64,000 bases of DNA, from positions 1-64,000 of the forward strand of contig NC_014100.1 of assembly GCF_000092285.1 (NCBI RefSeq), given 5' to 3'. Under the pieces are notes generated by a model that was not told the origin of the DNA, made no database searches, and was given only the letters and a program-made list of their open reading frames with translations. Source of the DNA: Caulobacter segnis ATCC 21756 (GTDB taxonomy: Bacteria; Pseudomonadota; Alphaproteobacteria; Caulobacterales; Caulobacteraceae). A program made the position numbers and the translations under genes. This document shows, piece after piece, positions 1 through 14,966 of the stretch (positions are counted from its first letter, which is position 1; each line of letters starts with the position of its first letter).

Positions 1-19
1 TTTACGAGGCGGTGGACGA

Positions 20-1495
20 ATGACGATGAAGGGTGGGGTGGCCAGCCAGGACTTCTCCGCGGCGATCGCGGCGGCTTGCGAGCCTGCGACGGCCGTCTGG
101 TCTAAGGTTTGCGTGGCGTTGAAGCGCGAGCTGGGCGATGCGGCTTTCGGGTCGTGGATCGCGCCCGCCATTCTGCGTGAGGCCGCCTCTGGCGACATCG
201 TCCTGGTGACCCCGACGGGCATCGCCCGCGACTGGATCCGCCGCAGCGCTTGGCGCCGCATCGGCGAGCTGTGGGCGGCCAACGACCCGACCGGCCGCCG
301 CATCGACCTGAAGTCGCGCCTGGAGTTCGAAGCCCTGGCCGGCGTCTATGTCGAAGCCTCCGCCAAGCCCGCCACCGCCGCCGAGCCGATCGAGATCGTG
401 CTGCCGGTGTCGACCGACGCTCCCGCCGTGGCCCCGACCAGCGCCAAGTCGCCCCGCACCCAGGGCCTGCAAGAGCGCTTCACCTTCGAGACCTTCGTTC
501 CGGGTCCGGCCAACGAGTTCGCCCACGCCGTGGCGCGCCGGATCGCCAACTGGGCGGACGGCCACTTCAACCCCGTGCTGTTCCACGGCCCCTACGGCTT
601 CGGCAAGACGCACCTGCTGAACGCCCTGGCCTGGGAAGCCATGCGCAACGCGCCGGAAAAGCGCGTGGTCTATCTGACCGCCGAGCGCTTCCTGTCGACC
701 TTCGTTCGCGCCGTGATGGATCGCCAGACGGCGGCCTTCAAGGAAGAGCTGCGCGCCGCCGACCTCCTGATCATCGACGACGTGCACTTCATCGCCGGCA
801 AGCAGTCGACCCAGGAAGAGCTGTTCCACACCCTGACCGCGCTGGTCGAGGAAGGTCGTCGCGTCGTGTTCTCGGCCGACCGTCCGCCGTCGGCCATGAC
901 CGAAATGGACGCCCACCTGCGCTCGCACCTGTCGGCGGGCCTGGTCTGCGGCCTCGAGCCGGCCGACCGTTCGCTGCGCCTGGGCATCCTGGAGCGCAAG
1001 ATCCAGACCCTGTCGGCCGCCCACGGCTTCGAGCCGACCATGCGTCCGGACGTGCTGCAATTCCTCGCCGACCGCTTCACCGACAGCGTCCGTGAGCTGG
1101 AAGGCGCCCTGAACACCCTGTCGGCTCGCGCCGGGGAAGGGCTGTCGCGCATGACCCTGGAAGAGGTTCAAGCCATTCTGCGCCCGCACCTGCGGTCGGG
1201 CGAGAAGCGCATCACCATCGACGACATCCAGAAGGCCACGTCCGAGCACTACGGCATGAAGCAGGCCGACCTGCTCAGCGAGCGCCGTAACCGGGCCGTG
1301 GCCCGTCCGCGCCAGGCCGCCATGTGGCTGGCCAAGCAGTTGACCACCCGCTCGCTGCCGGACATCGGCCGCCGCTTCGGCGGTCGCGACCACACGACGG
1401 TCCTGCACGCCGTGCGCCGCATCGAGGCCCTGCGGGCCGAGGACAGCGCCCTGAACCAGGACCTCGAGACCATCACGCGCAAGCTGCGCGGCTGA
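20..1495 (+). CDS. dnaA: Chromosomal replication initiator protein DnaA
   Basis: Initiator ATPase that binds DnaA boxes at the origin, melts DNA and loads the helicase. The 491-residue protein has the expected order: an N-terminal domain (about 1-110), a short linker, an AAA+ core and a C-terminal DNA-binding domain. The Walker A loop GPYGFGKTHLL lies near residue 190, Walker B (LLIIDDVHF) near 250, and the DnaA signature RDHTTVLHA near 454. The start is the first ATG, and the length matches Caulobacter DnaA. Only 19 bases of its leader are in the window, so its promoter and any CcrM methylation sites controlling it cannot be judged. A strong terminator follows, so it looks monocistronic. Confidence 0.98.
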   Translation: MTMKGGVASQDFSAAIAAACEPATAVWSKVCVALKRELGDAAFGSWIAPAILREAASGDIVLVTPTGIARDWIRRSAWRRIGELWAANDPTGRRIDLKSRLEFEALAGVYVEASAKPATAAEPIEIVLPVSTDAPAVAPTSAKSPRTQGLQERFTFETFVPGPANEFAHAVARRIANWADGHFNPVLFHGPYGFGKTHLLNALAWEAMRNAPEKRVVYLTAERFLSTFVRAVMDRQTAAFKEELRAADLLIIDDVHFIAGKQSTQEELFHTLTALVEEGRRVVFSADRPPSAMTEMDAHLRSHLSAGLVCGLEPADRSLRLGILERKIQTLSAAHGFEPTMRPDVLQFLADRFTDSVRELEGALNTLSARAGEGLSRMTLEEVQAILRPHLRSGEKRITIDDIQKATSEHYGMKQADLLSERRNRAVARPRQAAMWLAKQLTTRSLPDIGRRFGGRDHTTVLHAVRRIEALRAEDSALNQDLETITRKLRG

Positions 1496-1537
1496 TCTCG
1501 ACGGACCGGCGCGCCGGTTTCCGGACGCAGATCAAGG

Positions 1538-1568
1538 AAAGGCCGCTCCGGAAGGGGCGGCCCTTTTT
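1538..1568 (+). terminator. Rho-independent terminator after dnaA
   Basis: GC-rich stem (GGCCGCTCC pairing with GGGGCGGCC, one G-T wobble) with a short GAA-type loop and five T residues. It lies 42 bases after the dnaA stop and just before the stop of the convergent alkB-like gene. A 14-base perfect palindrome (ACCGGCGCGCCGGT, 1505-1518) sits immediately upstream. The AAA before the stem could let it serve both strands. Confidence 0.85.
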
Positions 1569-1575
1569 CTTGGCG

Positions 1576-2187
1576 TCAGCGCGCCCGTCGCAGGGTCAGG
1601 TTGATCCGGCCGCCGCCCGGGACCAGGCTGGACGAGCCGGGCAGGATGCGGTCGACGCCGTGGAAGGCCAACCGCGCGGGACCCGACAGGCGGCAGACGT
1701 CGCCCGAGCTCAGCCGCAGGCTCCGCGTCGGATCCTTGCGATGCGTCCCGCCGATCCGGAACACCGCGGTGTCGCCCAACGAGATCGACAGAACCGGAAA
1801 GCTGGGATCGACCTCGTCGCGATCCTGGTGCAGGCCCATGCGAGCCTCGCCGCGATAGAGGTTGACCAGGCACGAGTCCGGCGGCGTCTCAGGATCCGCC
1901 AACCGCGCCCAGAGCCCGAGCAGGACCTGCGGCATCGGCGGCCAGGGCTGCTCCGTGCCCGGATGGCGATCCGTATAGCGATAGCCGCTCCGATCGCTGA
2001 TCCAGCCCAGCGGCCCCAACGCCGTCATGGCCGCGCTCATCGCCTTGCCCTGTGGCGTTTCGTACTGCGCGAAGGGCGCGGTCTGGGCCGCCTCCAGGAT
2101 CGACGCGACCAGAGCCTTCTGGGTCTCGACGTCCAAAACGCCGGGCCAGAGGTCGAAACCCGGAACGACAGACAGCGACTGCAACAT
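1576..2187 (-). CDS. AlkB-family 2-oxoglutarate/Fe(II) dioxygenase
   Basis: Probable DNA/RNA demethylase that oxidises alkyl groups from damaged bases using Fe(II) and 2-oxoglutarate. The 203-residue protein carries the family's metal triad: H120 and D122 in LHQDRDE, and H176 in AFHGVDR. The 2-oxoglutarate-binding arginine is in the C-terminal RINLTLRR (R194/R200). The nucleotide-recognition-lid region YRYTDRHPG precedes the core, as in E. coli AlkB. It is convergent with dnaA and divergent from the aminopeptidase, with about 93 bases of shared upstream DNA. No ada gene is adjacent, so adaptive-response control is not indicated here. I am confident of the family; the exact substrate (alkylated DNA or RNA) is inferred. 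Confidence 0.9.
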   Translation of the reverse strand: MLQSLSVVPGFDLWPGVLDVETQKALVASILEAAQTAPFAQYETPQGKAMSAAMTALGPLGWISDRSGYRYTDRHPGTEQPWPPMPQVLLGLWARLADPETPPDSCLVNLYRGEARMGLHQDRDEVDPSFPVLSISLGDTAVFRIGGTHRKDPTRSLRLSSGDVCRLSGPARLAFHGVDRILPGSSSLVPGGGRINLTLRRAR

Positions 2188-2280
2188 TACGGATTATTAA
2201 CGCGCGAGGCGAAGGTGGAAGGTGTTGGTTTGCGCCGCCGGCTGAGGGGGCCGGATAATTTTTCCAGTCTGGAAGCCAAC

Positions 2281-4949
2281 ATGCGTCGTCTCTTGTCCTC
2301 TACGGCCGCTGCCGTGATCCTTTTGGCCGCGGGGGGCGCTTCCGCCGCCACCGCGACGGCCCCGACCGCCGGCTCGAAGGGGGCGACCTTCGCCACCGTC
2401 ACGACCCAGCTGCCGCGAAACGTCCGGCCCACGCACTATGATCTGGCCTTCACGCCCGACGCCGACAAGCTGAGCTTCAAGGCCCGCGTGAAGATTTCCA
2501 TCGAAGTGGTCGAGCCGACCGCCACCGTGACCCTGCAGGCCGCGGACCTGACCTTCGACAAGGCCGAGATCGCCGGCCCCAAGGGGGAAAAGATCGGGGT
2601 CGCCAAGGTGAAGGCGGACGAAGAGGCTCAGACCGCCAGCTTCACGTTCGACAAGCCGCTGCCCAAGGGCAAGTACGTCCTGTCGATCGATTACGCTGGC
2701 AAGATCTACACCCAGGCCGCCGGCCTGTTCGCCCTCGACTACGAGACCGAGGCCGGCAAGAAGCGCGCGATCTACACCCAGTTCGAGAACTCCGACGCCC
2801 GCCGTTTCATCCCGTCGTGGGACGAGCCGTTCTACAAGGCGACCTACAGCGTCGAGGCGACCATCCCGACCGGCCAGATGGCGCTCTCCAACATGCCGAT
2901 CGCCTCGTCCAAGGATATCGGCGGCGGCAAGACCGTCGTGACGTTCGCGACCTCGCCGAAGATGTCGACCTACCTGCTGTTCTTCGGCCTGGGCGAGTTC
3001 GACCGCGCCTCGGTCAAGGCGGCCGGCGTCGACGTCGGCGTGGTCACCAAGAAGGGCGACACGCCGAAGGCGGAGTTCGCTCTGAAGTCGGCGGCGGACA
3101 TCCTGCCCTGGTACAACGACTATTTCGGCACGCCCTATCCCCTGCCGGTGATGGACAACATCGCCGCCCCTGGCCGTAGCCAGTTCTTCAGCGCCATGGA
3201 GAACTGGGGCGCGATCTTCTACTTCGAATACGCGATGCTGCTGGATCCGAAGATCTCGACCGAGACGGACAAGCAGAACGTCTTCACGACCGTCGCCCAC
3301 GAAATGGCCCACCAGTGGTTCGGCGACCTGGTCACCATGGCCTGGTGGGACGATCTCTGGCTGAACGAGGGCTTCGCCTCGTGGATGGAAGGCCGGGCGA
3401 CCGAGCACTTCCACCCCGAATGGAACTCGGCGCTCGCCGCGGTCGGCGGCCGGGAATACGCCATGAGCCTGGACGCTCTGTCGACCACCCACCCGGTGGT
3501 CCAGCACGTCGAGACGGTCGAGCAGGCCAGCCAGGCCTTCGACGGCATCACCTACCAGAAGGGCGAGGCCGTCATCCGCATGCTGGAAAGCTATGTGGGC
3601 CATGACGCCTGGCGCGACGGCGTGCGCGCCTACATGAAGAAGCACGCCCACGGCAACACGGTCAGCGACGACCTGTGGCAGGCCGTGGAGGCGGCGGCCA
3701 AGAAGCCGATCACCGCCATCGCCCACGACTTCACCCTGCAGCCGGGCGTGCCGCTGATCACGGTCGACAGCGCCACCTGCGCCGCCGGCAAAACCACGCT
3801 GGCCCTGACCCAGGGCGAGTTCAGCAAGGACATGCCGAACAAGAAGCCGCTGGTCTGGCGGACGCCGGTGACGGTGAAGGCCCTGGGCGGAGGCGAAGCC
3901 AAAACCCTGGTGGCGGACGGCAAGGGCTCGGTGAGCGTCGAGGGCTGCGGACCTGTCGTCGTCAACGCCGGCCAGAGCGGCTATTTCCGCGTCCAGTACG
4001 GCCCCGAGCGCTTCGCCGCCCTGGCCGGCGCCTTCGCCAAGCTGCCGGCGATCGACCAGCTGGGCGTGATGAGCGACGCCTGGTCGATGGGCCTGGCCGG
4101 CTATCAGCCCGCCACGGACTTCCTGGATCTGGCCAAGGCCACGCCGGATGACGCCGATCCGCAGGTGCTGTCCAAGATCGCCGGCGTCTACTCGACGATC
4201 GACGCGTACTACGAAGGCATGCCGACCGAGAGCGGGCCGCGTTCCGCAAGCTCGCGATCGCCAAGCTGCGTCCGCTGCTGGCCAAGGTCGGCTGGACCGC
4301 CAAGAGCGGCGAGCCGGACAACATCGCCATCCTGCGCGCCAACCTGATCGGGACCCTGGGCGGCCTGGGCGATCCGGACGTGGTGGCCGAGGCCATCCGC
4401 CGCTTCAAGGCGGACAAGACCGACCCGAGCGCCATTCCGGGCCCGTTGCGCCGGACGATCCTGGGCGTCGTGGCCAAGGGCGCCGACGCCGCCACCTGGG
4501 ACGCCATCCACGCCCAGGCCCAGGCCGAGAAAACCCCGCTGATCAAGGCCCAGCTCTACTCGCTGCTGGCGTCCAGCGAGGACGAGGCGCTGGCCAAGAA
4601 GGCGCTGGAGCTGGCCCTGACGCCGGAGCCGGGCGAGACGATGTCCAGCACCATGATCTCGCGCGTCGCCGGCAATTTCCCGGACATGACCTTCGACTGG
4701 GCCGTGGCCAACAAGGACGCCGTCAACGCCAAGGTCGACACCAGCTCGCGCACCCGTTTCATCCCGGGCCTGGGCTCGGCCTCGTCGAACCCGACCATGG
4801 CCGACAAGATCAAGGCCTACGCCGCCGCCAACCTGGCCGAGGGCTCGCGCAAGGAGGCGGAGAAGTCCGCCGCTTCGGTGCTCAACCGCGCCAAAATTCG
4901 CCAGGATCGCCTGCCGGCGATCACGGCCTGGGTCGCCAGAGCGCGTTAG
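2281..4949 (+). pseudogene. Secreted M1-family zinc aminopeptidase, frameshifted as sequenced
   Basis: Metallo-aminopeptidase removing N-terminal residues from peptides, probably in the periplasm. It starts at the ATG with GGAAG six bases upstream, and the first 23 residues form a signal peptide (MRRLLSSTAAAVILLAAGGASA). The zinc site is HEMAH (H340, E341, H344) with E363 in LNEGFAS. The substrate motif reads SAMENWG near 304-310 instead of the usual GAMEN. The frame is broken at 4228-4236: upstream codons end at GMPTE and the continuation (RAAFRKLAIAKL, then a helical ERAP1_C-like domain to 4949) is in another frame. Either two extra bases (a doubled AG) or one lost base explains this. Restored length is about 888 residues. 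It is typed pseudogene only because the frame is broken here; sequence error is likely. Confidence 0.85.
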
Positions 4950-4979
4950 GACAGGCTCCAAGGCGGGCCAGCGCGGTAA

Positions 4980-7204
<2,225 letters not shown>

Positions 7205-7220
7205 AGCTAGCCATGCGCGC

Positions 7221-7255
7221 GCCGCGGAACATTCGCCAAAGGATCGTTCCGCGGC
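7221..7255 (+). promoter_or_regulatory. Hairpin between dnaK and dnaJ
   Basis: Perfect 10-base inverted repeat GCCGCGGAAC (7221-7230) / GTTCCGCGGC (7246-7255) with a 15-base loop and no T-run. It sits 16 bases after the dnaK stop in a 163-base spacer. It could attenuate read-through or stabilise the dnaK part of the dnaKJ mRNA. The role is inferred; the repeat is seen directly. Confidence 0.6.
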
Positions 7256-7367
7256 CGCGACCTTCTGTCTCGGGAGCCACGAGCGCCTTGCGCCGGGCCG
7301 CGGGTCATCCCACCTCTTCCTTCATCAACGCCACTTTCGTGGGCCTTTTGGGCGCCAGACGCTGACG

Positions 7368-8525
7368 ATGCGCGACTATTACGAAATTCTCGGCGTGACC
7401 CGGACTGTCGACGAGGCAGGTCTGAAGTCCGCGTTCCGCAAACTGGCGATGGAACACCACCCCGACCGCAACGGCGGTTGCGAGAACGCGACCGGGCGGT
7501 TCAAGGAAATCAACGAAGCCTATTCGGTCCTCTCGGATCCCCAGAAGCGCGCGGCCTACGATCGCTTCGGCCATGCCGGCGTCAACGGTCCGCAGGGCGG
7601 ACCGGGCGGGTTCGGCGGCCAGGGCTTCGACGCCAGCGACATCTTCAACGACGTCTTTGGCGACGTTTTCGGCGAGATGTTCGGCGGCGGCCGTCGCCAG
7701 TCGAACGGTCCCCAGCGCGGCCAGGACCTGCGCTACGACCTGGAGATCAGCCTCGAGCAGGCCTATGCGGGCGCCGAGGTCGAGATCACCGTCCCCGCCG
7801 CCATGACCTGCGAGGTCTGCGAGGGCTCGGGCGCCAAGCCGGGCACCAGCCCCACCGTCTGCGGCACCTGCGGCGGCGCCGGCCGCGTCCGCGCCACCCA
7901 GGGCTTCTTCGCCGTCGAGCGCGGCTGCCCGCGCTGCGGCGGCTCGGGCCGTCTGGTGCTTGATCCCTGCGCGAACTGCAACGGCCACGGGCAGGTGCGC
8001 CGCGAGCGCGTCCTGTCGGTCCGCATCCCGGCCGGCGTCGACGACGGCGCCCGGATCCGTCTGGCGGGCGAGGGCGACGCGGGCGCGCGCGGCGGTCCGC
8101 GCGGCGACCTCTACATCTTCCTGTCGGTGACGCCGCACGAGCTGTTCGAACGCGATGGCCTCGACCTGCTCTGCACCGTGCCGGTGCCGATGACCACGGC
8201 GGCGCTCGGCGGCGACATCGACGCCCCCTGCCTGCTGGGCGGCGAGAACTGCGACGGCAATTGCAAGGTCAAGGTCACGGTGCCCGAGGGCGCCCAGACC
8301 GGCAAGACCGTCCGCCTGAAAGGGCGCGGCATGCCGTCCCTGCGCAGCCGTCAGCGCGGCGACCTGGTGGTCGAGCTGTTCGTGGAAACCCCAACCCACC
8401 TCTCCGCCCGCCAGAAGGAGCTGCTCAAGGAGCTGGCCGGCCTGTGCGGCGAGAAGCAGAACCCCAAGTCCGCCAACTTCGTCGGCAAGGCCAAGCGCTT
8501 CTGGGAAGAGGTCACCGGGAATTAA
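7368..8525 (+). CDS. dnaJ: Chaperone protein DnaJ (Hsp40, class A)
   Basis: Co-chaperone that delivers substrates to DnaK and stimulates its ATPase. The 385-residue protein starts [10 protein letters not shown]. The J domain carries the HPD motif at residues 31-33, followed by a Gly/Phe-rich region (about 70-115). Four CxxCxGxG-type zinc repeats begin near residue 148 ([32 protein letters not shown]), then the C-terminal substrate domains. An extra cysteine group ([12 protein letters not shown]) lies in the C-terminal part. The open frame extends upstream, but this ATG is the only start giving a normal DnaJ N-terminus. It lies downstream of dnaK in the same heat-shock operon. Confidence 0.97.
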   Translation: MRDYYEILGVTRTVDEAGLKSAFRKLAMEHHPDRNGGCENATGRFKEINEAYSVLSDPQKRAAYDRFGHAGVNGPQGGPGGFGGQGFDASDIFNDVFGDVFGEMFGGGRRQSNGPQRGQDLRYDLEISLEQAYAGAEVEITVPAAMTCEVCEGSGAKPGTSPTVCGTCGGAGRVRATQGFFAVERGCPRCGGSGRLVLDPCANCNGHGQVRRERVLSVRIPAGVDDGARIRLAGEGDAGARGGPRGDLYIFLSVTPHELFERDGLDLLCTVPVPMTTAALGGDIDAPCLLGGENCDGNCKVKVTVPEGAQTGKTVRLKGRGMPSLRSRQRGDLVVELFVETPTHLSARQKELLKELAGLCGEKQNPKSANFVGKAKRFWEEVTGN

Positions 8526-8625
8526 CCTCTCCCGTCGGCGTCCCCGATTTTTGGGCGTTCCGTCCCCGGAAAACCTTAACGCCGCCTCTTAACGAGAGTC
8601 GCGACGCTCTATAGTTTCCGGGGCG

Positions 8626-11328
<2,703 letters not shown>

Positions 11329-11340
11329 AGTACTTAGTGG

Positions 11341-11388
11341 CAGCGTGACGGTCGCTAAAACCGGCTTCCACTTTTCGCTGTCACGCTG
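11341..11388. repeat. Intergenic palindromic element between mutS and glnD
   Basis: Nine-base arms CAGCGTGAC (11341-11349) and GTCACGCTG (11380-11388) flank a core reading AAAACCGGCTTCCACTTTTC. That core resembles the dispersed intergenic mosaic elements common in alphaproteobacteria (recognised from memory). A related core, in reverse, lies after infB at 37857-37882. The element fills most of the 79-base gap, ending 19 bases before the glnD start. Confidence 0.55.
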
Positions 11389-11407
11389 TGGTACCCATAT
11401 AGTCAAC

Positions 11408-14230
11408 ATGCCCCGTCGCCTTCGCCCCACCCGCCTGGAACACGTCGTCGACGGTCACGCCCTGCGGGCGCGCCTCTCGGCCGCCGCCCTCGACTCGATC
11501 GGCAACGAGGCCGAGCAGCGGGCCCGCGCCATCGAGATTCTCAAGCAGGCCCTGTTTCGCGGCCGGATGATCGCTAAGGAGCGGTTGGAGAACGGCGCCA
11601 GCGGCGTCGAGACCGCCCGCCTGCTCAGCGGCGTCACCGACGAGGTGATCACCGCCCTCTACGATTTCACGACGGTCCACGTCTTCCGGGCCCGCAACCC
11701 GACCGAGGGCGAGCGCCTGTGCCTGCTGGCGGTGGGCGGCTACGGCCGCGCCACCCTGGCGCCGTTCAGCGACATCGATCTCCTGTTCCTGCGGCCCTAC
11801 AAGCAGACGCCGCACGCCGAGAGCGTGATCGAGTACATGCTCTATGCGCTGTGGGATCTGGGCTTCAAGGTCGGCCACGCCTCGCGGACGATCGAGGAGT
11901 GCGTGCGGCTGTCGAAGGAAGACTTCACGATCCGCACCTCGATCCTGGAGGCCCGCCGCCTGACCGGCGACGAGCGACTGGCCGACGACCTCAAGCGCCG
12001 CTTCCGCGACGAGGTGATGAAGGGCACCGGCGCCCAGTTCGTCGCCGCCAAGCTGAAGGAGCGCGACGACCGCCAGGCTCGCGCCGGCGCCAGCCGCTAC
12101 ATGGTCGAGCCCAACGTCAAGGAAGGGAAGGGGGGCCTGCGCGACCTCCACACCCTGATGTGGATCGCCGAGTACCTGCATCCGGTCGACCGTCCCGAGG
12201 ACGTCTTCAAGCTGGAGGTGTTCTCGACCCGCGAGACCAAGGCCTTCATCCGCGCCTTCGACTTCCTGCACGCGGTGCGGGCCCATCTGCACTTCACGAC
12301 GGGCCGGCCCGAGGAGCGCCTCACCTTCGACCTGCAGCCGGAGATCGCGCGCCGCATGGGCTACGGCGACCGGGGCGATGCGCCGGCCGTCGAGCGGTTC
12401 ATGCGCCGCTATTTCCTGATCGCCAAGGAGGTCGGGGCCCTCACCCGCGCCTTCTCGGCCAAGCTGGAAGCCGAGCATTTCAAGCACGAGCCCAAGGGCA
12501 TCTCCCGCTTCCTGACGGGCGGCAAGCCCAAGCGCAAGGCGCTGGAGGTCAAGGGCTTCTTCGAGGACAACGGCCGCCTCAACATCGAGGGGCCGGAGAT
12601 CTTCGAGGCCGATCCGGTCAACCTGATCCGCCTGTTCAAGATCGCCGACGAGCGCGATCTCGACCTGCATCCCGACGCTTTCACGGCGGTGACGCGGAGC
12701 CTGTCGCTGATCACGTCCAAGGTCCGCCGTGATCCCGAGGCCTGCCGGGCGTTCCTGGACCTGCTGGCGCGCGGCAAGCGCAGCTATCGCACCCTGACCT
12801 TGATGAACGACGCTGGCGTGCTGGGCCGGTTCATCCCGGAGTTCGGCCGCGTCGTCGCCCAGATGCAGTTCAACATGTACCACTCGTACACGGTGGACGA
12901 GCACACCCTGCGCGCCGTCGGCGTCATCGGCGACATCGCCGCCGGACGCCTGGCGGACGACCATCCCCTGGCCGTCTCGATCATGCCGCTGATCGAGGAC
13001 CGCGAGGCCCTGTTCCTGGCCATGCTGCTGCACGACACCGGCAAGGGCGGCGTCGGCGGCCAGGAGAAGGCCGGCGCGCGCTCGGCCCGCAGCGCCTGCG
13101 AGCGCTTGGGCGTCGAGCGCACCAAGGTCGAGCTGGTCGCCTGGCTGGTCGAGAACCACCTCGTGATGAGCGATTTCGCCCAGAAGCGCGATGTCTCCGA
13201 TCCCGGCACCGTCGCGGCCTTCGCGCGCATCGTCGAGAATCCCGAGCGCCTGCGTCTGCTGCTGGTCATCACCGTCGCCGATATCCGCGCCGTGGGCCCG
13301 GGCGTCTGGAACGGCTGGAAGGGCCAGCTGCTGCGCGAGCTCTACAACGCCACCGAGGCGGTGTTCCGGGGCGGTCGCGGCAGCGACGCCGCCGCCAATG
13401 TCCAGCGCCACCAGGAGGCCGCCGCTGAAACCGCGCGCGCGGCGCTGCTTGAGGCCGACCCCGACGCCGGTCGTTGGGTCGCGGCGATGGAGAACGCCTA
13501 TTTCAGCGCCTTTTCGCAGGAGGACCTGCTCGAGCATGCCGTCCTCGCGCGTCGGGCGGCGGCCCAGGGCGGCGCGGCGGCCGAGGGGCGGGTGCGCTCC
13601 GGCCAGAACGCGGCCGAGATCGTGGTGGCCGCCAAGGACCGCCAGGGCCTGTTCGCCGATCTGGCCCTGACCATCTCGTCGCTGGGCGGCAACGTGGTCG
13701 GCGCGCGGGTCTTCACCTCGCGCCAGGGCCAGGCGTTGGACGTCTTCTACGTCCAGGACGTGACGGGCGCTCCGCTCGGCTGCGAGAACCCTCGCGCCTT
13801 GCGCCGCCTCGCCGACGCCCTGGAGGCGGCGGGCAAGGGCGAGCCTCTCGTCGTGGAGCCGCGTCGCGGCGCCGAGCAGGCTCGCGCGGCGGCTTTCGCG
13901 ATCGCGCCCAGCGTGACCGTCGACAATGACGCCTCGGATGACGCGACCGTGGTCGAGGCGTCGGGTCGCGATCGCCCCGGCTTGCTGCACGCCCTGGCCA
14001 AGAGCCTGGCCGACAGCGGTCTGTCGATCCAGTCGGCCCACATCGACGGCTATGGCGAGCGGGCGGTCGACGCCTTCTACGTCCAGACGGCGCAGGGCGA
14101 GAAGATCACCGAGACCCGGAGGATCAACGCGCTGAAGGCCGACCTGCTGGACGCGCTGGAGCAAAACGAGGCCGGCGCGCCAGCCGCCCGGCCGGGCCTG
14201 CGACGCGCCCGCGCCAGCGTGGCCCGGTAG
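11408..14230 (+). CDS. glnD: Bifunctional uridylyltransferase/uridylyl-removing enzyme GlnD
   Basis: Nitrogen-status sensor that uridylylates PII at low glutamine and removes UMP at high glutamine. The nucleotidyltransferase signature GGYGRATLAPFSDIDLLFL contains the catalytic DxD. A GlnD helical linker and an HD hydrolase domain (LLHDTGKGG) follow. Two C-terminal ACT domains sense glutamine (EIVVAAKDRQGLFADLA and VVEASGRDRPGLLHALA). I chose the ATG giving MPRRLRPTR, for a 940-residue protein of normal length; the open frame extends 21 codons further upstream into the repeat element. It stands alone downstream of mutS and is convergent with the next gene. Confidence 0.96.
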   Translation: MPRRLRPTRLEHVVDGHALRARLSAAALDSIGNEAEQRARAIEILKQALFRGRMIAKERLENGASGVETARLLSGVTDEVITALYDFTTVHVFRARNPTEGERLCLLAVGGYGRATLAPFSDIDLLFLRPYKQTPHAESVIEYMLYALWDLGFKVGHASRTIEECVRLSKEDFTIRTSILEARRLTGDERLADDLKRRFRDEVMKGTGAQFVAAKLKERDDRQARAGASRYMVEPNVKEGKGGLRDLHTLMWIAEYLHPVDRPEDVFKLEVFSTRETKAFIRAFDFLHAVRAHLHFTTGRPEERLTFDLQPEIARRMGYGDRGDAPAVERFMRRYFLIAKEVGALTRAFSAKLEAEHFKHEPKGISRFLTGGKPKRKALEVKGFFEDNGRLNIEGPEIFEADPVNLIRLFKIADERDLDLHPDAFTAVTRSLSLITSKVRRDPEACRAFLDLLARGKRSYRTLTLMNDAGVLGRFIPEFGRVVAQMQFNMYHSYTVDEHTLRAVGVIGDIAAGRLADDHPLAVSIMPLIEDREALFLAMLLHDTGKGGVGGQEKAGARSARSACERLGVERTKVELVAWLVENHLVMSDFAQKRDVSDPGTVAAFARIVENPERLRLLLVITVADIRAVGPGVWNGWKGQLLRELYNATEAVFRGGRGSDAAANVQRHQEAAAETARAALLEADPDAGRWVAAMENAYFSAFSQEDLLEHAVLARRAAAQGGAAAEGRVRSGQNAAEIVVAAKDRQGLFADLALTISSLGGNVVGARVFTSRQGQALDVFYVQDVTGAPLGCENPRALRRLADALEAAGKGEPLVVEPRRGAEQARAAAFAIAPSVTVDNDASDDATVVEASGRDRPGLLHALAKSLADSGLSIQSAHIDGYGERAVDAFYVQTAQGEKITETRRINALKADLLDALEQNEAGAPAARPGLRRARASVAR

Positions 14231-14239
14231 GCGCGGCGG

Positions 14240-14848
14240 CTACTTGCCGGCCGCGTCGATGGCCGCGTCGATCTCGGCCAGCGAATGATAGCCCGGCTCC
14301 ATCTTGCGGCCGTTGATCTCGAAGGTCGGCGTGGCGGTGACGTCATTCTCGCTGGCGTTGCGCTCGACCCGCGCGTTCAGCGCCTTGATCTGGGCTTCGT
14401 CGGTCACGCACTGAGTGAACTGGTCCTCGCTCATGCCCGACGACTTGGCGATCTCGAGCAGGGTTTCGCGAGGGGTGTCGAACACGCCCGGTTGGCTGGC
14501 GAACACCGCGTCGACGACGGGGAAGTACTTCTCCTTGCCGGCGCAGCGGGCCAGCAGGAAACCGGCCGAGGCCACCGTCACCTCCGAGCCGCCGCCGACC
14601 AGCATCTCGCGGAAGACGTAACGCACCTTGCCCGTGTCGATATATTTGGCCTTGAAGGCCGGATAGACCTCCTTCTGCCAGGCCGCGCAGACCGGGCAGC
14701 CGACCGAGGCGTACTCGACGACCGTGATCTTGGCGTCCTTGTTCCCCAGGCTCATGTCGTCGGCCATCGCGGTGGGAGCGGAGGCCTTGTTGCAGCCCGC
14801 GAGGGTCAGGCTGGCGAGCATGGCGGCGGCGAGAGCAAGGCGACGCAT
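14240..14848 (-). CDS. DsbA-family thioredoxin-fold lipoprotein
   Basis: Probable periplasmic thiol-disulfide oxidoreductase tethered to a membrane. The 202-residue precursor has a lipoprotein signal (MRRLALAAAMLASLTLAGC, lipobox LAGC). A thioredoxin-fold active site CPVC sits in YASVGCPVCAAWQ, and the cis-proline region TPTFEINGRKM is present. Two further cysteines (in ARCAG and TQCVT) may be structural. It belongs to the DsbA/DSBA-like group with a lone CxxC, often annotated as a disulfide bond protein or 27 kDa outer membrane protein type. It is convergent with glnD (9 bases apart) and divergent from murJ. Family certain; substrate unknown. Confidence 0.9.
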   Translation of the reverse strand: MRRLALAAAMLASLTLAGCNKASAPTAMADDMSLGNKDAKITVVEYASVGCPVCAAWQKEVYPAFKAKYIDTGKVRYVFREMLVGGGSEVTVASAGFLLARCAGKEKYFPVVDAVFASQPGVFDTPRETLLEIAKSSGMSEDQFTQCVTDEAQIKALNARVERNASENDVTATPTFEINGRKMEPGYHSLAEIDAAIDAAGK

Positions 14849-14966
14849 CGAGTTTCAAACCTTCAGTTTAGCGGCGCGCCATCAAAGGGAGGATCGGTCG
14901 CCGGGTCAATCGCAGACGAGGGCGCGCGCCCTTGACGCCTCTCCGCCAAACGCCCAGAAGCCGCTC

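Noticed and set aside
8576-8592. TTAAC...TTAA pair upstream of mutS as a CtrA site
   Set aside because: The spacing is nine bases, not the seven of the CtrA consensus, so I do not call it.
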